DNA of 12,080 bases, taken from Bacillota bacterium. Lineage in GTDB: Bacteria; Bacillota; Clostridia; Christensenellales; Christensenellaceae. The notes beneath the pieces were generated by a model. The model did no database searches. It was not told the DNA's origin and saw only the letters and a list, made by a program, of their open reading frames with translations. Both the position numbers and the translations under genes were made by a program. Below are positions 6,898-12,080 of this stretch, one piece after another; position 1 is the stretch's first letter; each line of letters begins with the position of its first letter. The stretch covers positions 1-12,080 of the forward strand of contig JAEWMJ010000046.1 of NCBI GenBank assembly GCA_023393165.1. Reading direction: 5' to 3'.

Positions 6898-7773
6898 ATA
6901 ACCGGATTTTTGGGCGCGGGGAAAACAACTTTTGCAAATTTGCTTTTAAATGAATATCTTTTAAAAAATGAACGGGCCGTTTTTATTGTGAATGAATTCG
7001 GAAAAACGTCCCTGGACGCGGAATTGATTAAAAAAGAAGGATTTGACACGGTCGCCCTTTCAAACGGATGCATCTGCTGCAGTCTGAAAAACGATCTGGC
7101 GTTATCCTTAAAGCAGATTATAAAAACTTTTAATCCGACAAAAATAGTGTTTGAAACTTCCGGGATATTCATTTTCAATCAGTTTGAAGATATCCTGAAA
7201 GACGAATTTTTAAAAGATAACTGCACGATCAGCCGGACTATAACGATCGTAGACAGCATCAATTATAAACGAAGCAGCATCGCGGCAGGCGGATTTTTAT
7301 ACAACCAAATAAAAAATTCTTCCATGCTGGTCATCAGCAAACTGGAAAGGTTTTCCGGCGGCGTATCCGAAATTATTTGCGATCTCAAAAATATTAATCC
7401 ACAGGCGGTAATAATGGCCGAACCATGGAATGAAAAAGATTTTATCAAAAAGGTTTTGTCCGCCCACGCAGCATTCGGCGGCATATCTACAACTGATAAA
7501 AACCATGCGCTAATGAATTCTCTGACCATAGTAAGTATTAAAGACTTTACAAATGAAGGCTTTTATGAGTTAAAAAATGAAATATTGCGTGAAAAATTTG
7601 GCCGGATATTCAGGGTAAAGGGGACAATCCGGATCGAAGGCGAAGTTTATCTTCTGAACATTGCAATGGATGATATTGTGCTCAAAAAAGCCGCCCAGGG
7701 CGCCAGGCCCATTTTAACGTTTATAGGCGATAAAATAGACGCGCAGCTGCTGCGCGGCGTGTTTGATAATTGA
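6862..7773 (+). CDS. COG0523/CobW-family GTPase, putative metallochaperone
   Basis: Predicted 303-residue G3E-family GTPase. Walker A G-F-L-G-A-G-K-T-T is at residues 15-23. N-E-F-G follows at 44-47, the metal-binding C-x-C-C motif of COG0523 proteins at C70, C72, C73, and E-T-S-G at 98-101. The guanine-specificity position, usually N-K-x-D, reads S-K-L-E at 159-162. The C-terminal domain is short and has no His-rich run. COG0523 proteins insert or shuttle Zn, Co or other metals; the client here is unknown. The first 12 residues come from an exact 18-bp duplication, so translation may begin at 6862 (weak GGTGG at 6853-6857) or at 6880, and the Walker A loop is only 8 residues from the second Met. 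It is monocistronic and convergent with the PatB-like gene. Family sure, start uncertain. Confidence 0.88.
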   Translation: MADIDIMADIDIITGFLGAGKTTFANLLLNEYLLKNERAVFIVNEFGKTSLDAELIKKEGFDTVALSNGCICCSLKNDLALSLKQIIKTFNPTKIVFETSGIFIFNQFEDILKDEFLKDNCTISRTITIVDSINYKRSSIAAGGFLYNQIKNSSMLVISKLERFSGGVSEIICDLKNINPQAVIMAEPWNEKDFIKKVLSAHAAFGGISTTDKNHALMNSLTIVSIKDFTNEGFYELKNEILREKFGRIFRVKGTIRIEGEVYLLNIAMDDIVLKKAAQGARPILTFIGDKIDAQLLRGVFDN

Positions 7774-7795
7774 AAAAAGCCCGAATGGGCTTTTT
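7774..7795. terminator. Bidirectional terminator between convergent genes
   Basis: AAAAAGCCC (7774-7782) pairs perfectly with GGGCTTTTT (7787-7795) around GAAT. The A-tract and T-tract make it functional on both strands: it begins right after the CobW-like stop and lies 11-32 bp beyond the end of the minus-strand PatB-like gene. Confidence 0.9.
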
Positions 7796-7805
7796 ATTTG
7801 ATATT

Positions 7806-8987
7806 TTATTTTCCGGTCTCCCGGACCGCCGATTCCAGTTGGATGAGCGCTTTTTCCAGTATGGCCCTCGGGCAGGCAATGTTGATCCGCTGGAAGCCTT
7901 CGCCGCCCGCGCCGAATATCGCGCCGTCGTCCAGCCATAAACCGGCCTTATGTATCATGAAATCATCCAGCTCTTTGGCGGACATCCCAAGCTCCGTGCA
8001 GTCCAGCCAGATCAGATATGTGCCCTCGGGTTCGACAAGGCGTATCCGGGGAATCCGCTCCCTTAAATACTCTCTTAAAAACGCAAGATTATGCGCCAAA
8101 TAATTTTTCAGTTCATCCAGCCATTCGCGTCCTTCCTCGTAAGCGGCGCGGCAGGCTGTTAGCCCCATGATATTCAATTGGCTGTACCCGCTCCGGACGA
8201 TTTCCTGCCTGAACCTTTCCCGTATTTCGCGGTTCTTAATAAAAATATTGGATATCTGCAGCCCGGCCAGATTAAAGGATTTGGACGGAGCGGTGCAGGT
8301 CACCGTATTTTCGGCAAACGCGGGATCCAAAGCTGCAAATACCGAGTGCTTATGCCCCGGGAAAACAAAATCCGCATGTATTTCATCGGAAATGACCGTC
8401 ACGCCATACCGAAGGGCGATTTCTCCCATGCGGATGAGTTCATTTCTTGTCCAGACCCGGCCCACGGGGTTATGCGGACTGCAGAGAATAAATAGTTTTA
8501 CATTGTTTTGAATGATTTTAAATTCAAAATCCTCAAAATCAACGGCATAACCGCCCCGCTCATATTTGAGCTGATTCACCGCAAGCCTACGTCCGTTGGC
8601 CCGTATGGTTTGGGCAAAAGGATAATATACGGGCTGCTGTATCAGCACCGCGTCCCCCGCGCTGGTCAGCGCGCGGATTGCGGTGCTGACGGCGCATACC
8701 ACACCGGGCGTTTTAACCAGCCATGAGCGCTCGGTCTCCCAGCCGAAGCCCTCCTTAAGCCAATTCCGGACTGCCTTAAAATAATCCGCGCCGCTTTCGG
8801 AATATCCGAAAATCCCGTGCCTGCTCTTTTCCTCCAGCGCGCGTATGACGCAGGGGGGCGCCTTAAAATCCATATCCGCGACCCACAGGGGCAGCAGGCC
8901 TTCCGGCTTGCCCCTTTCCGGCGCAAAATCATATTTGATGGAATCGGTGTTCTTTCGGTCCGTAATGCTGTCAAAGTCATATTTCAT
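7806..8987 (-). CDS. MalY/PatB-family PLP-dependent C-S lyase
   Basis: Predicted 393-residue fold-type I PLP enzyme, the usual MalY/PatB length. Members cleave cystathionine, cysteine and related C-S bonds (cystathionine beta-lyase activity), giving homocysteine or sulfide plus pyruvate and ammonia. The N-terminal signature L-P-L-W-V-A-D-M-D-F (residues 32-41) and H-G-I-F-G-Y (57-62) are hallmarks. PLP contacts are Y121, N173 in S-P-H-N-P-V-G-R, D201 in S-D-E-I-H-A-D, the Schiff-base lysine K236 in A-P-S-K-S-F-N, and R367 in Q-R-I-N-I. The start follows the MetI-like stop by 5 bp, and its AGGA ribosome site (8997-9000 on the plus strand) lies inside that gene, implying translational coupling. 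It is the last gene of the rrf2-metI-patB operon. MalY's role as a maltose-regulon modulator is unlikely here; a cystathionine beta-lyase step fits the context. Confidence 0.92.
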   Translation of the reverse strand: MKYDFDSITDRKNTDSIKYDFAPERGKPEGLLPLWVADMDFKAPPCVIRALEEKSRHGIFGYSESGADYFKAVRNWLKEGFGWETERSWLVKTPGVVCAVSTAIRALTSAGDAVLIQQPVYYPFAQTIRANGRRLAVNQLKYERGGYAVDFEDFEFKIIQNNVKLFILCSPHNPVGRVWTRNELIRMGEIALRYGVTVISDEIHADFVFPGHKHSVFAALDPAFAENTVTCTAPSKSFNLAGLQISNIFIKNREIRERFRQEIVRSGYSQLNIMGLTACRAAYEEGREWLDELKNYLAHNLAFLREYLRERIPRIRLVEPEGTYLIWLDCTELGMSAKELDDFMIHKAGLWLDDGAIFGAGGEGFQRINIACPRAILEKALIQLESAVRETGK

Positions 8988-8992
8988 ATTGA

Positions 8993-10129
8993 TCAGTCCT
9001 TTAATGCCTGCCGCAAATCATTCGTCAAATCTCCGGCGTATTCCAGTCCCACAGACAGGCGGAGCAGTTTTTTCGTGATGCCCTTCTCTTCGCGGATTTC
9101 CTCGGGGATATCCGCGTGCGTTTGCAGCATGGGATACGTGATAAGGGATTCCACGCCGCCCAGGCTTTCCGCATACTGTATCAGCCGGACCCTCTTAAGT
9201 ATCTGAACGGCAGTTTCTTCACTATCCGTTTCAAATGAGATCATGGAACCAAAACCCGTCGCCTGCTTTTTGGACAGGCTGTAGGAAGGATGGGCAGGAA
9301 GGCCGATATAATGCACTTTTGCCACTTTTGGGTGCTCAAGCAGCCAGTTTGCTACGGCAAATGCGTTTTCCTGCTGCTTTTCAAGCCGTACCGCAAGCGT
9401 CTTGATCCCCCTCAGGATCAGCCAACTGTCCATAGAGGAGAGGCAGGCTCCGGTCGTTTTGAATATAAACCGTAATTTTTCGCTGAGTTCCCGGCCTTTT
9501 ACCACAAGAAACCCGGCAATGGTGTCGTTGTGGCCGCCTAAGAACTTTGTTCCGCTGTGAAGAGCGATATCCGCGCCCAGTGCGAGAGGACGCTGGAAAT
9601 ACGGAGTCAGAAATGTATTGTCCACTATGGTCAGAAGGCCGTTCTCCCTTCCCAGAGCGGAAACAGCGGCTATATCGCTCACCTGCATCATGGGATTGGT
9701 GGGCGTTTCAATAAATAAAGCCCGGGTGGAGGGCAGGATCGCGTTCTTGATCCGGCTTAAATCGGACGTATTGACATAATCGAATTGAAGGCCGTTTTTT
9801 TTACCGATATGTTCAAACAGCCGGTGCGTGCCTCCGTAGATATCGTCCGATACAATGATGCGGCTGCCGGGAGCAAACAATTCCATTACCGCGTCTATCG
9901 CCGCCATGCCCGAGGAAAAAGCAAGCGCGTCAATACCGCCCTCAAGCGCGGCGACCGTTTTCTCAAGCTGTTCACGGGTAGGGTTCTGCATGCGCGAATA
10001 ATCGTAGCCGGTCGATTCGCCTACACCAGGATGCGAAAAGGTGGCGCTTTGGTAAATGGGGAAGGATACGGCGCCGTAAGCGTCTTTCAATCCGCTGCTG
10101 CAATGGATACATTTTGACCGAATGTCCAT
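8993..10129 (-). CDS. metI: Cys/Met-metabolism PLP enzyme, MetI-like cystathionine gamma-synthase
   Basis: Predicted 378-residue fold-type I PLP enzyme of the trans-sulfuration family. Visible motifs: Y44/R46 in Y-D-Y-S-R-M-Q-N-P-T-R, S-S-G-M-A-A (72-77), Y98 in D-D-I-Y-G-G, D170 in V-D-N-T-F, PLP lysine K195 in H-S-G-T-K-F-L-G-G-H, and a C-terminal block S-L-G-G-V-E-S-L-I-T-Y-P then Q-T-H-A-D-I-P-E-E-I-R. That block matches my recollection of Bacillus MetI (cystathionine gamma-synthase/O-acetylhomoserine sulfhydrylase) better than MccB (cystathionine gamma-lyase), which has S-V-P and M-T-H-A-S-I-P there. GAGG sits 7 nt before the ATG. It lies 19 bp after rrf2 and 5 bp before patB, so with PatB it would complete cysteine to homocysteine trans-sulfuration. 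Gamma-lyase activity cannot be excluded. Confidence 0.9.
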   Translation of the reverse strand: MDIRSKCIHCSSGLKDAYGAVSFPIYQSATFSHPGVGESTGYDYSRMQNPTREQLEKTVAALEGGIDALAFSSGMAAIDAVMELFAPGSRIIVSDDIYGGTHRLFEHIGKKNGLQFDYVNTSDLSRIKNAILPSTRALFIETPTNPMMQVSDIAAVSALGRENGLLTIVDNTFLTPYFQRPLALGADIALHSGTKFLGGHNDTIAGFLVVKGRELSEKLRFIFKTTGACLSSMDSWLILRGIKTLAVRLEKQQENAFAVANWLLEHPKVAKVHYIGLPAHPSYSLSKKQATGFGSMISFETDSEETAVQILKRVRLIQYAESLGGVESLITYPMLQTHADIPEEIREEKGITKKLLRLSVGLEYAGDLTNDLRQALKD

Positions 10130-10148
10130 AGTAGAACCTCGTCTTTCA

Positions 10149-10595
10149 TTATATATAATACATCAGGTTGTTTTCAGCTTTCAGTTTTTCAGCTTCGTTG
10201 GCCACGGCGCTCAAAGGTATGCTGGCTGCGGTCTCAACGATCGCTTTGTCAAGGGGTTTCCATACAAGCGCGTTCAGGGCTTTTTCAATATGGCCCGCTT
10301 CCTTGCCGACCGCGGGTCCGGCGGGTTCAAACAGGCTTTGTTCCACTGCATGCAACACCTCGCCGATGGTTGTTTTGATTGCCGGCTTGGCAAGACGGTA
10401 TCCTCCCTGGGCGCCCTTGATGGATACCACCAGTTTTGCCCGTTTCAGAAGGGAAAATACCTGCTCCAGATAGATCTTGGAGATTCCAAGCTGCTCGGAA
10501 ATACTGATTACCGTGACACATTCCTTGCTGTTGTCCTGAATCGCCATATATGTGATTGCCGCCAGCGCATATCTGCTTTTTGCCGATATTCTCAT
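10149..10595 (-). CDS. cymR: Rrf2-family transcriptional repressor, CymR-like
   Basis: Predicted 148-residue winged-helix regulator. The N-terminus M-R-I-S-A-K-S-R-Y-A-L is the family's opening; the helix-turn-helix spans about 30-55 and the wing S-I-K-G-A-Q-G-G-Y about 58-66. The three cysteines that bind Fe-S in IscR/NsrR are absent. The only cysteine is C26, close to the single Cys25 recalled for Staphylococcus aureus CymR. The C-terminus ends M-Y-Y-I, like the M-F-Y-I recalled for Bacillus CymR; partners that dock in the CysK active site typically end in Ile. The start at 10595 is used because GGAGA lies 7 nt upstream; the in-frame ATG at 10611-10613 has no ribosome site. First gene of a minus-strand operon with metI-like and patB-like genes, divergent from cysK. 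CymR assignment is likely but by pattern only. Confidence 0.87.
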   Translation of the reverse strand: MRISAKSRYALAAITYMAIQDNSKECVTVISISEQLGISKIYLEQVFSLLKRAKLVVSIKGAQGGYRLAKPAIKTTIGEVLHAVEQSLFEPAGPAVGKEAGHIEKALNALVWKPLDKAIVETAASIPLSAVANEAEKLKAENNLMYYI

Positions 10596-10611
10596 AACGA
10601 TTTCTCCATTC

Positions 10612-10636
10612 ATAGTATATTAGTCATATATGTTTT
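10612..10636 (-). promoter_or_regulatory. Candidate operator at rrf2 promoter
   Basis: Read on the minus strand this begins AAAACATATATGA and matches the site in front of cysK (10744-10768) at 21 of 25 positions by hand alignment. It starts one base after the rrf2 -10 and covers the predicted start point, so a bound repressor would block initiation. The regulator binding it is inferred to be the adjacent Rrf2 protein (autoregulation). Confidence 0.6.
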
Positions 10637-10637
10637 A

Positions 10638-10666
10638 ATAATACTTATTTGCCGGTTGGATGTCAA
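10638..10666 (-). promoter_or_regulatory. Promoter of rrf2-metI-patB operon
   Basis: On the minus strand: TTGACA (10666-10661), a 17-bp spacer, then TATTAT (10643-10638). The -35 is perfect, the -10 one base off consensus. Predicted start near 10631, giving a leader of about 36 nt that contains GGAGA before the ATG at 10595. Confidence 0.85.
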
Positions 10667-10675
10667 TAAAAATGA

Positions 10676-10710
10676 TTATAATATTGATAGGAGGAAATTT
10701 ATAATATTGA
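10676..10710 (+). repeat. 12-bp direct repeat between the divergent -35 boxes
   Basis: TTATAATATTGA occurs at 10676-10687 and again at 10699-10710, 23 bp apart start to start (about two helical turns). The second copy overlaps the cysK -35. Possible activator or second repressor site; it may also be chance in AT-rich DNA. Confidence 0.6.
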
Positions 10711-10735
10711 CAAAAGAGCAAAGTGGGGTTATTAT
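10707..10735 (+). promoter_or_regulatory. Promoter of cysK
   Basis: TTGACA (10707-10712), a 17-bp spacer, then TATTAT (10730-10735): the same hexamers and spacing as the divergent rrf2 promoter, with 40 bp between the two -35 boxes. Predicted start near 10742. The short leader (about 47 nt) leaves no room for a T-box or other large riboswitch. Confidence 0.87.
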
Positions 10736-10738
10736 AAA

Positions 10739-10764
10739 CATATAAAACATATATGAAAAATATG
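10739..10764 (+). promoter_or_regulatory. Candidate operator at cysK promoter
   Basis: Symmetric AT-rich site: CATAT, four A, CATATATG, four A, ATATG. The outer arms and the central octamer are palindromic; the A spacers are not. It begins 3 bp after the -10 and covers the predicted start point. The core AAAACATATATG (10744-10755) recurs on the opposite strand at the rrf2 promoter. It does not match the Bacillus CymR consensus as I remember it, so operator use by this regulator is inferred. Confidence 0.6.
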
Positions 10765-10788
10765 ATATAAATTTTGGAGGTAACGAAA

Positions 10789-11721
10789 ATGACCAAAATC
10801 TATAAATCGCTGACAGAACTCATCGGAAAGACGCCCTTGCTGGAATTGGCAAATTATAATAAAAAAAACGGCTTTGGAGGCAGGATTATTGCGAAGCTGG
10901 AGTATTATAATCCTGCGGGCAGCGTAAAGGACAGGATCGCAAAAGCCATGATTGAAGACGCGGAAGCAAAAGGGATTTTAAAGCCCGGCAGCGTGATCAT
11001 CGAGCCTACCAGCGGAAATACCGGGATTGGCCTTGCGTCCGTCGCAGCTGCGCGCGGATACCGCATCATCCTGACAATGCCCGAGACAATGAGCATAGAG
11101 CGCCGCAATCTGCTGAAAGCCTACGGGGCCGAGCTGGTTTTAACCGAAGGCGCCAAGGGTATGAAGGGTGCGATCGCGAGAGCGGATGAACTTGCGGCCG
11201 AGACCCCCGATTCCTTTATACCCGGGCAGTTTGTGAACCCCGCGAACCCGGCGGTGCACAGGGAGACCACCGGACCCGAGATCTGGGAGGACACGGACGG
11301 AGAAGTGGACATACTGGTTGCCGGCGTTGGCACCGGCGGGACGATCACAGGCGCGGGAGAATTTTTAAAATCCAAAAAGCCCGAAGTAAAGATCGTTGCG
11401 GTGGAGCCGTTCGATTCCCCGGTGCTTTCGGAAGGAAAAGCGGGACCGCACAAGATACAGGGAATAGGCGCGGGCTTTGTGCCCGAAACCCTCAACACCG
11501 GTATCTATGACGAAATATTCAGGGTGAAGAACGAGGAGGCGTTTGCCGCGGGCAAGGCTGTCGCCAAGGCGGAAGGGCTGCTTGTCGGCATATCCTCGGG
11601 GGCCGCGCTTCACGCTGCTGCCGAAATCGCCAAACGGGCGGAAAACAAGGGCAAAACGATAGTGGTGATTTTGCCGGATACGGGAGAGCGGTATTTATCC
11701 ACCCCGCTGTTCAGCGAATAA
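10789..11721 (+). CDS. cysK: O-acetylserine sulfhydrylase (cysteine synthase A)
   Basis: Predicted 310-residue fold-type II PLP enzyme, typical CysK length. It condenses O-acetylserine with sulfide to make cysteine in the cytosol. Visible features: PLP lysine K47 in N-P-A-G-S-V-K-D-R, the substrate loop T-S-G-N-T-G at 74-79, the phosphate cradle G-T-G-G-T at 181-185, H-K-I-Q-G-I-G-A-G-F at 221-230, and S270 in G-I-S-S-G-A. There is no CBS regulatory domain. ATG 10789 is chosen because GGAGG (10776-10780) lies 8 nt upstream; an in-frame TTG at 10774 overlaps that site. It has its own promoter and terminator and is divergent from the Rrf2/MetI/PatB operon. In Bacillus, CysK also binds CymR as co-repressor when O-acetylserine is low, so this copy is a strong candidate for the same dual role. 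Confidence 0.96.
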   Translation: MTKIYKSLTELIGKTPLLELANYNKKNGFGGRIIAKLEYYNPAGSVKDRIAKAMIEDAEAKGILKPGSVIIEPTSGNTGIGLASVAAARGYRIILTMPETMSIERRNLLKAYGAELVLTEGAKGMKGAIARADELAAETPDSFIPGQFVNPANPAVHRETTGPEIWEDTDGEVDILVAGVGTGGTITGAGEFLKSKKPEVKIVAVEPFDSPVLSEGKAGPHKIQGIGAGFVPETLNTGIYDEIFRVKNEEAFAAGKAVAKAEGLLVGISSGAALHAAAEIAKRAENKGKTIVVILPDTGERYLSTPLFSE

Positions 11722-11741
11722 GATTTTTAAAAGTTGAAATA

Positions 11742-11779
11742 AAAAAATTACACCTCTTGATTAGGAGGTGTAATTTTTT
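11742..11779. terminator. Strong bidirectional terminator after cysK
   Basis: A perfect 15-bp stem, AAAAAATTACACCTC (11742-11756) with GAGGTGTAATTTTTT (11765-11779), and an 8-nt loop. Flanking A and T runs let it act for cysK and for the convergent minus-strand gene ending at 11809. Confidence 0.95.
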
Positions 11780-11808
11780 AGGAAGATGGATTATATCGGT
11801 TGAAATTT

Positions 11809-12080
11809 CTATCTTTTACCGTACGTCAAAGTGGTTTCAAACATCGCTTCAATGTTTTCCACCTTGGCGTCGTCAATCATGGTGCCGCTGTCCATAATAA
11901 ACCCGCCGCCCGGCGCGCAGGTGTCGATCAGCATCTTGCAGTAATCAACGACCTCCTGCTTTTCACCGTATGTCAGCATCACTGCCGGTACGTCGCCCAT
12001 AATGCAGGAATGCCCGCCCAGGGCCTTTTTGGCCTGCTGCATGTCCGTATATTCAAACGAGAAGATGCATTTTCCCGGCG
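11809..12080 (-). CDS. Uroporphyrinogen decarboxylase-family protein, C-terminal part
   Basis: Only the last 90 or so residues are in the window; the minus-strand frame is open to the right edge, so an internal Met at 12042 is not the start. The sequence G-H-S-C-I-M-G-D-V-P-A-V-M-L, then E-V-V-D-Y-C-K-M-L-I-D, then G-G-G-F-I-M-D-S-G-T is the C-terminal pattern of the URO-D/MtaA/CmuA superfamily, in which an I-x-G-x-V-P strand and a G-G-G-F-I strand complete the barrel. In anaerobic Clostridia most such proteins are methyltransferases acting with corrinoid proteins rather than haem enzymes (HemE), but the N-terminal domain needed to decide is missing. It is convergent with cysK and shares its terminator. 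Confidence 0.8.
   Translation of the reverse strand, partial: PGKCIFSFEYTDMQQAKKALGGHSCIMGDVPAVMLTYGEKQEVVDYCKMLIDTCAPGGGFIMDSGTMIDDAKVENIEAMFETTLTYGKR

Noticed and set aside
10684..10700. Bacillus-type CymR box (ATAGGAATTT-like) in TTGATAGGAGGAAATTT
   Set aside because: The match needs a 3-4 base insertion and does not recur at the other promoter; the CATATATG site is better supported.
10122..10745. 207-codon plus-strand open frame across rrf2 and the promoter region
   Set aside because: Antisense to the clear Rrf2 gene and running through the divergent promoters; no family features.
10690..10745. GGAGG followed by a TTG-initiated 12-codon frame that could be a leader peptide of cysK
   Set aside because: The start codon is part of the -35 hexamer, upstream of the predicted transcription start, and the GGAGG is 12 nt away, so it would not be transcribed or efficiently translated.
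10736..10788. T-box or cysteine riboswitch before cysK
   Set aside because: The leader is only about 47 nt and shows no T-box sequence or terminator/antiterminator pair.

Overview
The window looks like a chromosomal segment of a low-to-medium GC Clostridia-type Bacillota. The evidence is strong AGGAGG Shine-Dalgarno sites 5-9 nt before starts, AT-rich intergenic DNA with near-consensus sigma-A promoters, compact intrinsic terminators, and a CymR-like Rrf2 repressor next to cysK. The genus cannot be fixed from sequence alone.

Layout. (1) 1-945: the 3' part of an IS4-family transposase, broken by a +1 frameshift near 183-197, followed by hairpins. (2) 1073-1378: a small zinc-ribbon plus DUF2007-like protein. 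(3) 1592-2656: a membrane acyltransferase-3 protein starting at GTG. (4) 2983-6535: three co-directional genes for sugar or polyol metabolism: a FucI/AraA-superfamily isomerase, a TIM-barrel sugar isomerase/epimerase, and a Gfo/Idh/MocA NAD(P)-dependent dehydrogenase. A strong terminator follows and no transporter or regulator gene is present. (5) 6862-7773: a COG0523/CobW GTPase whose start is an exact 18-bp tandem duplication. (6) 7806-10595, minus strand: the operon rrf2(cymR-like)-metI-like-patB/malY-like. (7) 10789-11721, plus strand: cysK, divergent from that operon. (8) 11809 to the right edge, minus strand: the C-terminal end of a uroporphyrinogen-decarboxylase-family protein.

The most coherent system is the sulfur-amino-acid locus at 7806-11721. 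CysK makes cysteine from O-acetylserine and sulfide. The MetI-like and PatB-like enzymes would move sulfur between cysteine, cystathionine and homocysteine, or release it. The Rrf2 protein has a single cysteine (Cys26) and ends in -Tyr-Ile, both features recalled for CymR, which uses CysK as co-regulator in Bacillus and Staphylococcus. The two divergent promoters have identical hexamers and spacing (TTGACA, 17 bp, TATTAT). Each has a matching CATATATG-centred site just downstream, a good candidate for the regulator's operator.

The sugar triad is the second point of interest. Its fold combination suggests oxidation/isomerisation chemistry on an unidentified sugar, polyol or glycoside, but the substrate cannot be read from the sequence.
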